Shown: positions 18,208 through 28,790 of the stretch, piece after piece
Position numbering within the stretch: position 1 is the stretch's first letter
Layout of the letters: the number at the start of each line of letters is the position of its first letter
Assembly: GCF_002934365.1 (NCBI RefSeq)
Contig: NZ_PTIY01000002.1
Span: 186,001 to 250,000 of the forward strand
DNA from: Methylobacter tundripaludum
GTDB lineage: Bacteria; Pseudomonadota; Gammaproteobacteria; Methylococcales; Methylomonadaceae
Reading direction: 5' to 3'
Length of the DNA: 64,000 nucleotides
Translations under genes and position numbers: made by a program
Notes under the pieces: model-generated
What the model was told of the DNA's origin: nothing
Databases searched by the model: none
Seen by the model: the letters and a program-made list of their open reading frames with translations, nothing else

Positions 18208-21200
18208 ATGTTAAAAATCTCTGGAACTTCCGCGCTTTCCGATTTCCGCATTAATAAACTACTGGCTGAACTTCAGTCGATAGAGCCTGCTGTCAAGGCC
18301 GTCTCGGCCCGGTTTATTCACTTCATCGATATTGAGCATGACTTGGACGACGACCAGTTGGCAATTCTAAAGCAGTTATTGGCTTACGGCTCCATCCATG
18401 CAGGCAACGGAATTGCCGGGACGCATTTGCTGGTCGTACCGCGCTCAGGCACGATTTCCCCTTGGTCGAGCAAGGCGACCGAGATTGCCCAGCGTTGCGG
18501 GTTATCCGCAGTTAACCGGATCGAGCGGGGCGTTGAGTACACGCTGGACGCCAATATCCCGCTGCCTGTCGCCGTAAAAGCGTTATTGCACGACCGTATG
18601 ACCCAAACCGTTGTGGACGGCGACGTCGAGCCCGAATTGTTTGCTCATCATCAGCCCAAGCCGTTAATGCATGTTGCCATAGTAGAGCAAGGCCGCGACG
18701 CGTTGGTTAGCGCTAATACGGAACTGGGTCTGGCTTTGTCCGATGATGAAATCGACTACCTGACCGAGAGCTTTCAAGCCTTGGGCAGGAACCCGACAGA
18801 TGTCGAGCTGATGATGTTTGCCCAGGCCAATTCCGAGCATTGCCGGCACAAGATTTTTAACGCCGACTGGACGATAGATGGCGTGGAGCAGGCGCAATCG
18901 TTGTTTAAGATGATCCGCAATACTGCGGAAAAAAGCCCGGAAGGCATCTTGTCGGCCTACAGCGATAACGCTTCTGTCATGGTCGGTTCAACCGAGCGGG
19001 TTTTTATCCGTAATCCGCAAACCGGCGAATACGCTTATGTCGAAGAAGACGCGCATTTGCTGATGAAAGTGGAAACGCACAATCATCCGACCGCCATTTC
19101 GCCTTATCCGGGCGCGGCAACCGGCTCCGGCGGCGAAATTCGCGACGAAGGTGCAACCGGCCGCGGTTCTGCACCCAAAGCAGGCTTGACCGGGTTTTCC
19201 GTGTCGCATTTGAAAATCCCCGGATTCCCCCAGCCCTGGGAAGCCGATAACGGCAAGCCGGAGCGTATCGCTTCGGCGCTGACCATCATGCTGGAAGGCC
19301 CGCTCGGCGGCGCGGCGTTTAATAACGAATTCGGCAGGCCCAACCTGACCGGTTATTTCCGCAGCTTCGAGCAAGCGGTTCCGGGCAAGGACAATGAATT
19401 CCGGGGCTATCATAAACCGATCATGATCGCCGGAGGCCTCGGCAATATCCGGCCGATGCTGGTCAATAAACAGCCGATTCCGGCCGGTTCGCTGATCATC
19501 ATTTTGGGTGGCCCGGCGATGTTGATCGGGCTGGGCGGCGGGGCGGCTTCCTCGCAGGCTTCCGGCGCAGGTTCGGAAGACCTGGATTTCGCCTCGGTGC
19601 AGCGGGAAAACCCCGAAATGGAGCGCCGTTGCCAGGAAGTCATCAACCATTGCAACGCGATGGGGGCCGACACGCCGATCGTGTCGATCCATGATATTGG
19701 CGCGGGCGGCTTGTCCAACGCGGTGCCGGAAATCATCCATGACTGCGACCGAGGCGGCCGCTTCGAGTTACGCAAGGTGCACAACGCCGATATCGGCATG
19801 TCGCCGATGCAAATCTGGTGCAACGAAGCGCAGGAGCGTTATGTAGTTGCGATTAAGCCGGAATCGCTGGAATTGTTCAGCGCTTTTTGCGAACGCGAAC
19901 ACTGCCTGTTTGCGGTGATCGGCGAGGCGACCGACGAAGAGCATTTGACGCTGAGCGACGACTTGCTCGGCGACAAGCCGGTCGATATTCCGATGTCGGT
20001 ATTATTCGGTAAATCGCCGAAGCTGCACCGCAATGTCGAGCACGTTCCAGCCAACACCAAAGCGCTGGATGTCAGCGGCATCACGCTGGACGAAGCGGTC
20101 AAGCGCGTGCTGGCATTCCCGGCCGTCGCCGACAAAAGTTTCTTGATCCATATCGGCGACCGCTCGGTAACCGGGCTGGTGGCCCGCGACCAAATGGTCG
20201 GCCCCTGGCAAGTGCCGGTGGCCGATGTGGCCGTCACCGCCGTGGGCTTTCATTCTGTGACCGGCGAAGCGATGGCGATGGGCGAACGTTCGCCGATTGC
20301 GGTGATCGACGCCCCGGCATCCGGCCGCATGGCGATAGGCGAGGCGATCACCAATATCGCCGCCGCAAGCATCGATTCCTTGAAAAAAATCAAACTGTCC
20401 GCCAACTGGATGGCCGCGGCAGGTTATCCAGGCGAAGATGCGGCCTTGTTCGACACCGTCAAAGCGGTGGGCATGGAATTGTGTCCGGCGCTGGGTATCG
20501 CGATCCCGGTGGGCAAGGATTCCTTGTCGATGCTTACCGTATGGAAAGACGGTGATGTCGAAAAAACGCTGACCGCGCCGTTGTCGCTGGTGATTACCGC
20601 GTTTGCGCCGGTCGCCGATATAAATAAAACCCTGACTCCGCAACTGCGCTGCGTGCCGGATGAAGACAGCGCCTTGATCTTGGTTGACTTGGGCGCAGGT
20701 AAAAACCGTTTAGGCGGTTCGGTGCTGGCGCAAGTCTACAACCAGCTCGGCGATGATTGTCCCGACCTGGATGACGCAAGTCTGTTGAAAGCTTTCTTTG
20801 ATAGCATACAAACACTGAACTCCCAGGACAAACTGCTGAGCTACCATGACCGTTCCGATGGCGGCTTGCTGGCGGTGGTCGCGGAAATGATGTTCGCCAG
20901 CAGGCTCGGTGTGGCCCTGACCCTCGACAGCCTGGGCGAGGATGTACTGGGCGTTTTGTTTAACGAGGAGCTGGGTGCGGTACTGCAAGTGCGTCAGAGC
21001 GACTGCAAGGATGTCGTGGAGCTGTTGAAACAATCGGGCCTAATCGATTGCATTTATGTGATCGGCAAGGTCATTGATGACAACTGCAGGGATGCAGGAG
21101 GTAGAGCAATGCAGGGAGCAATTGCCGAGCAGCAACTGAATATCCGCCATTTGGGCGAGATTATTTATTCCGCCGGCCGGGCCGAATTGCAGACCGTCTG

Positions 21201-22125
21201 GTCCGAACTCAGCTACAAAATGCAGGCTTTGCGCGATAACCCGGAATGCGCGCAGCAACAGTTCGAGCGGATCACTGACGATGAAGACCCCGGTTTGAAT
21301 GTTGCGTTGACCTTTGACGTCGATGACGATGTGACCGCACGGTTTAAAAATACGGCAAGACCCAAAGTCGCGATACTGCGCGAGCAGGGCGTTAACGGTC
21401 ATGTGGAAATGGCTGCGGCATTCGACCGTGCCGGGTTCGCCAGCATCGACGTGCACATGAGCGATATTATTCATGGCCGGGTCAGTTTGGCTGATTTCAC
21501 CGGCCTAGTCGCCTGCGGCGGTTTCTCCTACGGCGACGTACTGGGTGCAGGCGGCGGTTGGGCAAAATCGATATTGTTCAACCCGCGCTGCCGCGATGAA
21601 TTCGCCGCCTTTTTTCAACGCCCCGACACGTTCGGCTTGGGCGTTTGTAACGGTTGCCAAATGATGTCGGGGTTAAAAGACATTATCCCCGGCGCAGAAC
21701 ATTGGCCGCGTTTTATGCGCAACAACTCGGAACAATTCGAAGCGCGCGTGGCCTTAGTTGAAGTGCAGAAATCGCCGTCGATATTGTTCGCCGGTATGGA
21801 AGGCTCCCGAATGCCGGTCGCCATTGCGCATGGCGAAGGACGCGCGGAATTTGCCGAGGACCCTGCGGTTGCGCTGGAAGCGGGCGCAGTGGCGTTGAGT
21901 TATGTCGATAACTACGGCGAATTAACTACCGAATTTCCCGCCAATCCCAACGGTTCGCCGTTCGGCATTACCGGGCTGACCACCACGGACGGACGCTTTA
22001 CCATTATGATGCCGCACCCCGAGCGCTGTTTCAGGACCGTGCAAAACTCATGGCGCCCGGACGATTGGGATGAATACGGCGCTTGGATGCGCCTGTTTAG
22101 AAACGCCAGGGTTTGGGTGGGTTAG
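18208..22125 (+). CDS. purL: Phosphoribosylformylglycinamidine synthase
   Basis: The large single-chain PurL converts FGAR to FGAM with glutamine and ATP, fourth step of purine synthesis. Its 1305 residues match the gammaproteobacterial form (E. coli 1295), as opposed to the split PurL/PurQ/PurS type. Visible parts are the N-terminal PurS-like domain (to about 150), AIR-synthase-type ATPase halves ([22 protein letters not shown] at about 290-311; PVGKDSLSM), and the C-terminal glutamine amidotransferase with nucleophile [11 protein letters not shown] at about 1144-1154 and HPERCFR at about 1271-1277. The start at 18208 follows a heptamer-repeat hairpin directly, so its promoter may lie in or before that element. 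Confidence 0.97.
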   Translation: MLKISGTSALSDFRINKLLAELQSIEPAVKAVSARFIHFIDIEHDLDDDQLAILKQLLAYGSIHAGNGIAGTHLLVVPRSGTISPWSSKATEIAQRCGLSAVNRIERGVEYTLDANIPLPVAVKALLHDRMTQTVVDGDVEPELFAHHQPKPLMHVAIVEQGRDALVSANTELGLALSDDEIDYLTESFQALGRNPTDVELMMFAQANSEHCRHKIFNADWTIDGVEQAQSLFKMIRNTAEKSPEGILSAYSDNASVMVGSTERVFIRNPQTGEYAYVEEDAHLLMKVETHNHPTAISPYPGAATGSGGEIRDEGATGRGSAPKAGLTGFSVSHLKIPGFPQPWEADNGKPERIASALTIMLEGPLGGAAFNNEFGRPNLTGYFRSFEQAVPGKDNEFRGYHKPIMIAGGLGNIRPMLVNKQPIPAGSLIIILGGPAMLIGLGGGAASSQASGAGSEDLDFASVQRENPEMERRCQEVINHCNAMGADTPIVSIHDIGAGGLSNAVPEIIHDCDRGGRFELRKVHNADIGMSPMQIWCNEAQERYVVAIKPESLELFSAFCEREHCLFAVIGEATDEEHLTLSDDLLGDKPVDIPMSVLFGKSPKLHRNVEHVPANTKALDVSGITLDEAVKRVLAFPAVADKSFLIHIGDRSVTGLVARDQMVGPWQVPVADVAVTAVGFHSVTGEAMAMGERSPIAVIDAPASGRMAIGEAITNIAAASIDSLKKIKLSANWMAAAGYPGEDAALFDTVKAVGMELCPALGIAIPVGKDSLSMLTVWKDGDVEKTLTAPLSLVITAFAPVADINKTLTPQLRCVPDEDSALILVDLGAGKNRLGGSVLAQVYNQLGDDCPDLDDASLLKAFFDSIQTLNSQDKLLSYHDRSDGGLLAVVAEMMFASRLGVALTLDSLGEDVLGVLFNEELGAVLQVRQSDCKDVVELLKQSGLIDCIYVIGKVIDDNCRDAGGRAMQGAIAEQQLNIRHLGEIIYSAGRAELQTVWSELSYKMQALRDNPECAQQQFERITDDEDPGLNVALTFDVDDDVTARFKNTARPKVAILREQGVNGHVEMAAAFDRAGFASIDVHMSDIIHGRVSLADFTGLVACGGFSYGDVLGAGGGWAKSILFNPRCRDEFAAFFQRPDTFGLGVCNGCQMMSGLKDIIPGAEHWPRFMRNNSEQFEARVALVEVQKSPSILFAGMEGSRMPVAIAHGEGRAEFAEDPAVALEAGAVALSYVDNYGELTTEFPANPNGSPFGITGLTTTDGRFTIMMPHPERCFRTVQNSWRPDDWDEYGAWMRLFRNARVWVG

Positions 22126-22203
22126 TATGTCGTGCTCAGACATGTTTGAAGTGTGATAAATGTAATCAAAGCCTGGCAATAAAAAGTGTAGAGGTTGTGG
22201 ATT

Positions 22204-23133
22204 ATGGATAAGGTCGGCATGATGAAAAATAAAAATCGAAGAGCTGCTTTTCGAATTTATGACGAGGTTAATCTGTTTTATAAAAAAATAGATGAGCAAT
22301 TGGTGACCGACCCATACGCTACTGCCGATGAAATTTTGGATATTCCCCCGTCGACGATAAATGTTGAACACAGGGTGCGGGGAGTAACGCTATTGCCCGG
22401 CCTGAAAAAAAACGTGCCGGACTGGCAGTTTAAGGAAGACGGCGTTCGCAACGTTAATATCAGTGCTAGCGGCATAGCTTTTAATTGCGATGATGCGCTT
22501 AAAGAAGGCGATTACCTGGCAATCAAGATATTGCTCATCTCCACCATGACGATCATAGTGACGTGTTGCAAGGTTGTGTATTGCAGAGATAGCGATCCAA
22601 ACCAGACTCATTTTCCTTATTTTGTTGGTGCCCATTTTGTCAGTATGGAAAATGCAGACAGGGAGTTGCTGGTTGAACATGTGGCCAAGCATAAAGCGCG
22701 ACAAAATATAGTCCGGGGATTTATCCTGGGTACTGTCGTTACGGTTATCGCGGTGCCTGATGTAGCATTCGATTTATTGTCCGGGCTGGTCCATTTCCTG
22801 TTCGTCAACATTCTCCATTTTCTTCATCTTGCGTTTGAGTTTATCGAGTCCTCTCTCGATCACTTCGTTGAGCATCTGTTTCATACCGACACTCATCAAA
22901 CTCAGATTATTGTCTTTTATATCCTAGTGGCTTTTGTCATCGCGGGGCTTTATTGGCTGTGGCGGGCATTGCCGCCTTTTTGCCGGCGATGCAAAGAAAA
23001 CCTGTTTTCTTACTGTGCGCATAAGAAAGCAAGTTTGCTTTATTATTGGGAAGAGCTGTCTTTGCTGAATAAAATTAAACTGGTTGTGATTGGCGTCGCC
23101 GCCATCGCCGCCTATGTTTCTTTCGGTTTTTAG
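22204..23133 (+). CDS. PilZ-domain membrane protein
   Basis: It is a predicted c-di-GMP receptor at the cytoplasmic membrane. The ATG at 22204 follows GAGG by nine bases; the TTG at 22195 is less likely. The RxxxR half (RAAFR, 13-17) and the NxSxxG half (NISASG, 85-90) of the c-di-GMP site are both present, but nearly 70 residues separate them, far more than in a minimal PilZ domain. A helical insertion, as in some Xanthomonas PilZ proteins, is a reasonable reading. After about residue 170 there are three or so hydrophobic helices rich in His/Phe, the last (IKLVVIGVAAIAAYVSFGF) at the extreme C-terminus. No catalytic domain is present. The downstream target is unknown. Confidence 0.75.
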   Translation: MDKVGMMKNKNRRAAFRIYDEVNLFYKKIDEQLVTDPYATADEILDIPPSTINVEHRVRGVTLLPGLKKNVPDWQFKEDGVRNVNISASGIAFNCDDALKEGDYLAIKILLISTMTIIVTCCKVVYCRDSDPNQTHFPYFVGAHFVSMENADRELLVEHVAKHKARQNIVRGFILGTVVTVIAVPDVAFDLLSGLVHFLFVNILHFLHLAFEFIESSLDHFVEHLFHTDTHQTQIIVFYILVAFVIAGLYWLWRALPPFCRRCKENLFSYCAHKKASLLYYWEELSLLNKIKLVVIGVAAIAAYVSFGF

Positions 23134-23158
23134 GTCTGGTTGCGATAGGCTAAATTTG

Positions 23159-23373
23159 CTAAGGAAGCGCTGATTGAGTCCTTCGGCAGCTAAGGATCAT
23201 GCATAAATTAATTTAGGCAATTACCATGAAGAGCATGAAGGACATGAAGACTTAAACCTTTCATGCCCCTTCATGTCCTTCATGGTTAAAAAATGAAAAA
23301 TAAAACTTGCTCAAGTTATTTCATGCACGTTCCCAGGGACGAACGGAGTCGATTTGTTCAGTGCTTCCCTAAG
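23159..23373. mobile_element. MITE-like remnant carrying a nonamer hairpin
   Basis: This is the main content of the gene-free stretch 23134-23521. The left end CTAAGGAAGCGCTGA and the right end TCAGTGCTTCCCTAAG are imperfect inverted repeats, and similarity continues inward (GAGTCCTTCG against the complement of CGAACGGAGTC). No open frame lies between them. Inside, 23223-23286 forms a strong hairpin built of nine-base units (CATGAAGGA-like) repeated three times on each arm. The rest, to 23521, should hold the rlpA promoter; I see no convincing boxes. Confidence 0.45.
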
Positions 23374-23521
23374 AGGGTGAAGTTCACGAAGGTGCGTATA
23401 ACTTAAAAAAACAGTCAGATGAGTTGGGGGTTTAACAAGGCATTGATTTTGTGAGTTTAAGCTACACTTAAGACTTGTTAAGTTAAGATGGAGCCAGATT
23501 AAATAAAAAAGGCTCTATCTT

Positions 23522-24013
23522 ATGAATAAAATCATGCTAGCAGTTCCTGTTTTTTTTATATGCAGTTATTTTGTTAACCCGATACAAACGGCGGAAGCGT
23601 CCGAACATCGCTCGGTCAAGAAAATTTCCAAACACTCCGCAGCAAAAGTCCATCAAACCAAACATCAGGCAAATAACCGTCCAAGCACGGTTTCCTGGTA
23701 TGGTCCTGAGTTTCACGGCAGGCAGACTGCCAGCGGTCAAAAGTACGACATGTATGCAATGACCGCAGCACATAAAACGCTGCCCCTGTTATCTTACGCT
23801 AAAGTTACCAACCTCAAAAATCATCGTAGCGTTGTGGTTCGGATCAATGATCGAGGGTCTTTTCATGGAAAAAGAGACATGGATTTATCCTATGCGGCTG
23901 CAAAAAAATTGGGCATCCAGGGCTTAGGGGCCGTGGAGATTGTACCGCTAAGTCGTAACGAGGCCTTGCCGTTATTGAATGATAACGAGGGTAAAGCAAA
24001 TAAACACAGTTAA
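23522..24013 (+). CDS. rlpA: RlpA-like lytic transglycosylase
   Basis: RlpA proteins cleave naked peptidoglycan strands in the periplasm, mostly at the septum. The 163 residues start with a signal peptide (MNKIMLAVPVFFICSYFVNP, cleavage near AEA-SE). After a basic linker, a double-psi beta-barrel domain has the family blocks STVSWYGPEFHGRQTASG (about 56-73), MTAAHKTLPL (about 79-88), VRINDRGSF and RDMDLSYAAAKKLGI. The aspartate of NDRG and the histidine of AAHKTLPL are the conserved active-site residues. There is no C-terminal SPOR domain, so septal targeting by that route is absent. I see no clear lipobox. It is a stand-alone gene. Confidence 0.88.
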   Translation: MNKIMLAVPVFFICSYFVNPIQTAEASEHRSVKKISKHSAAKVHQTKHQANNRPSTVSWYGPEFHGRQTASGQKYDMYAMTAAHKTLPLLSYAKVTNLKNHRSVVVRINDRGSFHGKRDMDLSYAAAKKLGIQGLGAVEIVPLSRNEALPLLNDNEGKANKHS

Positions 24014-24292
24014 TCCGCCCCTCTGAAAATATCCCTAAATCATCCCGCACCAAATAAGTTAGGCTTTACAATCCGTCAGACTGTCAGGCTATAAAAAGCA
24101 GCAGCCTGCGCCTGTTCATATATAAATTCTATAAATTCGTTTCGCTACCTGCACGCCCGGATAGGCTGTTTTTTGGTTTGATGCCGAAAGATCTGTGCGT
24201 GCGCGTATGATTAGGATTTGGTTCGTGTAAAATACAATCAAATATAACGGCAACAGCAATCGGCCTATTCAGCGCAGGGACTTTTAAAAAAC

Positions 24293-25129
24293 ATGTCAGA
24301 AACCAGTGAAACCTTAGTTATTTATCATGGCGATTGTTTGGATGGCTTGGGCGCGGCATGGAGCGCATTTTGTAAGTTGGGTCATCAAGTCCGTTATATT
24401 CCTGCCCGTTATGGTGACGATATGCCCGATTTTGAGCCGGGAGCGGTACTGTATATATTGGATTTCTCCTATTCGCCTCAGCTATTAGTCGATGCTTCCG
24501 CGAAAGCAGGCCGGATCATCCTGATTGACCATCACATGACTGCGATGGAGCAATGCAATGATTTTTTCAACGCACAACCCGTTCCTGAAAATTTGTCGGT
24601 CAATTTCGATTTGTCGCGGAGCGGGTGCATCTTAACTTGGCAGTATTTTTTTCACGATTTGAAACCGCCTCAAATCCTGTTGCATATCGAAGACCGTGAT
24701 CTTTGGCGATTCAAACTGGACGGCACCCGCGAAATTACATCGGCGTTGTATGAGCGAACCCCAATTACATTTGCCGAGATTGGCGCGCTTGATCTGCCTG
24801 AATTGCTGGCGGTGGGCCGCATACAGGTTAAGCAGTTTGCAAGCATGGTGCAGAGGCTGGCCAAGTCGGCGCACAATGTTTCGGTTGCCGGGCAGGCCGG
24901 TCTTGCCGTTAATGCGCCGTCATTATTCTCAAGCGATTTGGGACATGTATTAGCCGAAAAATCAGGTACGTTTGGGATGACCTATCAGTATGACGGCAAA
25001 AAGCAGCAATGGAATTTCTCGCTCCGTTCGATCGGCGATTACGATGTTGGTCATCTGGCGCAAAGTTTTGGTGGAGGCGGGCACAGGAACGCGGCGGGTT
25101 TTGCCTTGGATAACAATCCATTTTTCTAG
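24293..25129 (+). CDS. DHH-family phosphoesterase
   Basis: The 278 residues carry the DHH/DHHA1 metal-dependent phosphoesterase layout: IYHGDCLDGLGAAW at about 10-23 (first Asp motif), YILDFSYSP at about 57-65, the DHH motif LIDHHMTA at about 78-85, and the C-terminal DHHA1 glycine motif FGGGGHRNAAGFAL at about 260-273. Relatives hydrolyse short oligoribonucleotides, pAp or cyclic dinucleotides. Which substrate applies here is not visible. No membrane or regulatory domain is present, which argues against the GdpP type. It is upstream of fumarase but has a separate promoter gap. Confidence 0.8.
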   Translation: MSETSETLVIYHGDCLDGLGAAWSAFCKLGHQVRYIPARYGDDMPDFEPGAVLYILDFSYSPQLLVDASAKAGRIILIDHHMTAMEQCNDFFNAQPVPENLSVNFDLSRSGCILTWQYFFHDLKPPQILLHIEDRDLWRFKLDGTREITSALYERTPITFAEIGALDLPELLAVGRIQVKQFASMVQRLAKSAHNVSVAGQAGLAVNAPSLFSSDLGHVLAEKSGTFGMTYQYDGKKQQWNFSLRSIGDYDVGHLAQSFGGGGHRNAAGFALDNNPFF

Positions 25130-25201
25130 TACCCTGCGCTGATTGATTGTATCAGTCAGCGCCAAATCATGTTCGCGTGCCACAAACACAAGCTGTTCGG
25201 A

Positions 25202-25207
25202 TATAAT
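25202..25207 (+). promoter_or_regulatory. Putative fumarase promoter (-10 box)
   Basis: A perfect TATAAT lies 43 bases upstream of the fumarase ATG, with no clear -35. Just before it, 25137-25163 forms an imperfect hairpin (GCGCTGA stem) that may terminate the DHH gene. Confidence 0.4.
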
Positions 25208-25250
25208 AGGCCGCCTGAATTCTTAGCAAGCATATAGCAGGGAACCTTCG

Positions 25251-26768
25251 ATGAGCATTATTCGTCAAGACGATCTTATTCAAAGCATTGCCGATTCGCT
25301 GCAATATATTTCGTATTATCATCCGCTGGACTTTATCAAGGCCATGCATGAGGCCTATCAAAAGGAAGAGAATCCGGCGGCGAAGGACGCCATCGCGCAA
25401 ATCTTGATCAACTCCCGGATGTGCGCGGAAGGCCATCGCCCGATTTGCCAGGATACCGGCATTGTTACGGTGTTTTTAAAGATCGGCATGAATGTCCGGT
25501 GGGATGCAAATATGAGTGTCGCCGATATGATCAACGAGGGTGTCCGGCGCGCTTATCTGCATCCTGATAATGTGCTGCGAGCTTCGATATTGGCTGATCC
25601 CGCGGGGAAACGCATCAATACCAAGGACAATACTCCGGCGGTAATACACATGGAAGTCGTGTCCGGCGATACGCTCGACATCGAAATAGCCGCCAAAGGC
25701 GGAGGCTCCGAAGCCAAGGCAAAGTTTGCGATGCTCAATCCTTCGGACAGTATCGTCGACTGGGTGTTGAAAACCGTTCCAACCATGGGAGCGGGATGGT
25801 GTCCTCCCGGCATTCTGGGTATAGGCATAGGCGGCACCGCCGAAAAAGCGATGCTCATGGCAAAGCAGGCATGCATGGGGTCTATCGATATTCATGAGCT
25901 GATCGCGCGCGGCCCGCGCAATGCGTTTGAAGAATTGCGGCTGGAACTGTATGACAAAGTCAATGCGCTGGGGATTGGCGCACAAGGTTTGGGCGGACTT
26001 ACGACGGTGCTGGATATAAAAATCAATGATTATCCGACGCATGCGGCCAACAAGCCGGTTGCGATCATCCCTAATTGCGCCGCCACCCGGCATGTGCATT
26101 TTGTTCTGGACGGCAGCGGCGCCGCCGAATTTAAACCGCCGCGCCTGGAAGATTGGCCGGAAATCGCTTGGCATGCAGGCGCCACCGCTCGCAGAATTAA
26201 CCTGGACACAGTGACGCAGCAGGACCTGGCAAGCTGGAAACCGGGAGAAACCTTATTGCTTAGCGGTACCCTGCTGACCGGACGGGATGCGGCGCACAAG
26301 CGAATGGCTGAGCTTTTTGAACGGGGCGAGGCGTTGCCCAAAAGCGTTGATTTTACCAATAAATTCATTTATTACGTGGGGCCGGTCGATCCGGTTCGCG
26401 ATGAGGTGGTGGGGCCGGCAGGCCCCACCACGGCGACGCGGATGGATAAGTTCACCGAAGTCATGCTGGATAAAACCGGCTTGCTCGGCATGATCGGCAA
26501 GGCTGAGCGCGGGCCAGAGGGACTTGCCGCGATAAAAAAACATAAGGCCGTTTATTTGATGGCGGTCGGGGGTGCGGCTTATCTGGTGTCAAAAGCCATC
26601 CGTAAATCGCGTATTGTCGCTTTTGAAGATCTCGGCATGGAAGCCATACACGAGTTTGTTGTAGAGGATATGCCGGTTATGGTCGCGGTTGATACGCAGG
26701 GTGTCTCGGTGCATCAAACCGCGCCAAAGATTTGGCAGGCCAGGATCGGCAAGATTCCCGTGAAGTAA
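25251..26768 (+). CDS. Class I fumarate hydratase (iron-sulfur)
   Basis: It reversibly hydrates fumarate to malate in the TCA cycle using an oxygen-sensitive 4Fe-4S cluster. The 505 residues correspond to the fused alpha-beta form (FumA/FumB). The alpha part has the cluster-cysteine context GHRPICQDTGIVTVFLK at about 61-77, KGGGSEAKAKFAMLNPSD at about 146-163 and IPNCAATRHVHF, with GIGIGGTAEKAML. The beta part begins near residue 330 with LLLSGTLLTGRDAAHKRM and continues with YYVGPVDP and GPAGPTTATRMDKF. I cannot separate fumA from fumB by sequence, so no symbol is given. RBS: AGGGAA nine bases before the ATG. Confidence 0.95.
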   Translation: MSIIRQDDLIQSIADSLQYISYYHPLDFIKAMHEAYQKEENPAAKDAIAQILINSRMCAEGHRPICQDTGIVTVFLKIGMNVRWDANMSVADMINEGVRRAYLHPDNVLRASILADPAGKRINTKDNTPAVIHMEVVSGDTLDIEIAAKGGGSEAKAKFAMLNPSDSIVDWVLKTVPTMGAGWCPPGILGIGIGGTAEKAMLMAKQACMGSIDIHELIARGPRNAFEELRLELYDKVNALGIGAQGLGGLTTVLDIKINDYPTHAANKPVAIIPNCAATRHVHFVLDGSGAAEFKPPRLEDWPEIAWHAGATARRINLDTVTQQDLASWKPGETLLLSGTLLTGRDAAHKRMAELFERGEALPKSVDFTNKFIYYVGPVDPVRDEVVGPAGPTTATRMDKFTEVMLDKTGLLGMIGKAERGPEGLAAIKKHKAVYLMAVGGAAYLVSKAIRKSRIVAFEDLGMEAIHEFVVEDMPVMVAVDTQGVSVHQTAPKIWQARIGKIPVK

Positions 26769-27022
26769 GTTAAATTGGTTGCGTTTTACCGGTTGTCCTG
26801 ATTTAAATGGGACGGTAAGGTGATGCTGAGCAGGTCAGTCGTACTTGAATTTATAAAAATATACCCCATCGTATTGAGTTATCAGCAGATAAAACTGGGA
26901 ACGTTCTGAATATGCGTGTGTAGATTAAAAAAATATTCTGAAACCGGAGTATTGATTTGTGTTGATTTGTAATTACAGTTATCTTAATCGATAGTTATTA
27001 AAAAATAATAAGGAGAAATGGG

Positions 27023-27262
27023 ATGTCAAAAGGTCAAAATTTGCAGGATAATTTTTTAAATGCTCTTAGAAAAGAGCATACACCTGTTTCTATTTTTCTT
27101 GTTAATGGGATAAAGTTACAGGGAAAAGTGGATTCATTCGATCAGTACGTGGTTATGCTTAAAAATACCTCCAGCCAAATGGTTTATAAGCACGCCATAT
27201 CGACCATTGTACCGAGTAAAGCGGTAAAGCTGACCCATGACCATGATTCCAGTGAAGAATAA
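27023..27262 (+). CDS. hfq: RNA chaperone Hfq
   Basis: This hexameric Sm-like protein pairs small RNAs with mRNAs. The 79 residues show Sm1 ([20 protein letters not shown], about 21-40) and Sm2 ([12 protein letters not shown], about 55-66), with the proximal-face YKHA motif and the distal-face residues intact. The C-terminal tail is short, ending [12 protein letters not shown] precedes the ATG. It opens the conserved hfq-hflX-hflK-hflC-hisZ-purA neighbourhood. The AT-rich stretch before it, 26769-27022, likely holds the promoter. Confidence 0.97.
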   Translation: MSKGQNLQDNFLNALRKEHTPVSIFLVNGIKLQGKVDSFDQYVVMLKNTSSQMVYKHAISTIVPSKAVKLTHDHDSSEE

Positions 27263-27367
27263 TTGGGCTTTTGTGTGAATGTTTTTTCTCTGTCGGCAAT
27301 TCTGCTGGGCATCGGCATGCGCAGGAAAAATAAATCTTTTTTATAATCATATCTATGGGGTATTTAT

Positions 27368-28633
27368 TTGTTTGATCGTCCCGAATCAGGTGAGCGGGCA
27401 GTCCTTGTTCATCTGACATTTCATTCCGGGCAGGAGGATCTTTTAGAATTAAAAGAATTGGCTAAGTCCGCCGGAACCGATCCTGTCTATGTGGTAACAG
27501 GCAGCCGCAAAAAACCCGATCCAAAATATTTTGTCGGCAAAGGCAAGCTTGAAGAGCTTAAAGGTATCATCGAGATCTATGAGGCCGACATTGTTTTATT
27601 CAATCACCCGCTTTCACCCAGTCAGGAAAGAAATCTTGAAGGTTTTTTGGGCGTTCGCGTGGTCGATAGGAATGGCTTGATCCTTGATATTTTTGCCCAG
27701 CGCGCGCAAACCTTTGAAGGCAAACTACAGGTTGAATTGGCGCAATTGCAGCATTTATCGACGCGACTGGTTCGCGGTTGGACCCATTTGGAACGCCAAA
27801 AAGGCGGTATCGGTTTGCGGGGGCCGGGTGAAACCCAGCTGGAAACCGATAGACGGCTATTGGGTTTGCGCATTAAACAGATTCAACAGCGTTTGGATAA
27901 AGTCGATAAGCAAAGACATCAAGGGCGCAGCAAAAGAAGAAAAGCGGAAGTTCCATCGGTTTCTCTGGTGGGTTATACCAATGCCGGTAAATCAACCCTG
28001 TTTAATAGGCTGACAGGCGCCGATATTTACGTGGCGGATCAGCTGTTTGCTACCTTGGATCCGACCTTGCGCAACTGCAAGTTGCCCAATAGCAGCGAGA
28101 TTGTTGTGGCCGATACGGTGGGATTTATACGGCATTTGCCGCATGAGTTGGTGGCGGCTTTTAAATCCACGCTACAGGAAGCCAGCGAGGCGGATTTGTT
28201 GTTGCATGTGATTGATGCCAGCGGCGCCGATAGGGATGAAACGATTTGCCAGGTCAATCAGGTGCTTGAAGATATTGAGGCTAATGAAGTCAGGCAGCTT
28301 GAAGTTTTCAATAAAATAGATTTATTGGATGACATCCAGCCGCGGATTGATCGGGATGATGTTGGAAACCCTGTTCGTATATGGTTGTCCGCCGAAACCG
28401 GAGACGGAGTCGAGCTGCTTTATCAGGCATTGGCTGAAATATTTTCAAATACAAAAATCAAAAGAAAATGCTATTTGCAACCCGGTCAAGGCGATATAAG
28501 GGCGAAATTATTTTCTTGCGCCAAAATAATTAGCGAGAAAGCCGATGATTTTGGCGGCTATGAATTGGTCGTCGAAATTGATACAAAGTATTCGGGTTTG
28601 TTGAAATCAGTTAAGGTTGAGGAAGTGGTTTGA
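27368..28633 (+). CDS. hflX: GTPase HflX
   Basis: HflX is a ribosome-associated GTPase that splits stalled ribosomes after heat stress. The 421 residues start at a TTG (27368) giving MFDRPESGERAVLVHL, matching E. coli HflX, which also starts at TTG; GGGG lies upstream. The N-terminal domain has the GxxxxxKP...FVGKGKLEEL block, the middle coiled coil is RGWTHLERQKGGIGLRGPGE, and the G domain begins at about 197 with SLVGYTNAGKSTLFNRLTG, DTVGF and NKID. A heptamer-repeat hairpin begins right at its stop codon. Confidence 0.96.
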   Translation: MFDRPESGERAVLVHLTFHSGQEDLLELKELAKSAGTDPVYVVTGSRKKPDPKYFVGKGKLEELKGIIEIYEADIVLFNHPLSPSQERNLEGFLGVRVVDRNGLILDIFAQRAQTFEGKLQVELAQLQHLSTRLVRGWTHLERQKGGIGLRGPGETQLETDRRLLGLRIKQIQQRLDKVDKQRHQGRSKRRKAEVPSVSLVGYTNAGKSTLFNRLTGADIYVADQLFATLDPTLRNCKLPNSSEIVVADTVGFIRHLPHELVAAFKSTLQEASEADLLLHVIDASGADRDETICQVNQVLEDIEANEVRQLEVFNKIDLLDDIQPRIDRDDVGNPVRIWLSAETGDGVELLYQALAEIFSNTKIKRKCYLQPGQGDIRAKLFSCAKIISEKADDFGGYELVVEIDTKYSGLLKSVKVEEVV

Positions 28634-28694
28634 AAAGGCAAAAGAAGAGGGCGGCCGGTTTTTAGCCTTTTGCCCTCAGTCTTTCGCCTTTCGC
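28632..28694. repeat. Heptamer-repeat hairpin after hflX
   Basis: AAAAGGCAAAAG on the left and TAGCCTTTTGCCCTC with TTTCGCC units on the right fold into an imperfect hairpin that begins at the hflX stop codon. It is a degenerate member of the family at 18120, 40786 and 41350. hflK starts about 100 bases further on. Confidence 0.5.
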
Positions 28695-28790
28695 AGATAT
28701 TTACGATAGAATACCGAGCATGAGTAGGTAAGCTTAAGGAATGTTGCCTCTTGTTGATAAAAATTTAAGTAACCCATATGGAGCAAAGTT

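Noticed and set aside
18988-19740. 250-codon frame on the minus strand
   Set aside because: It is a shadow of purL, whose frame is certain.
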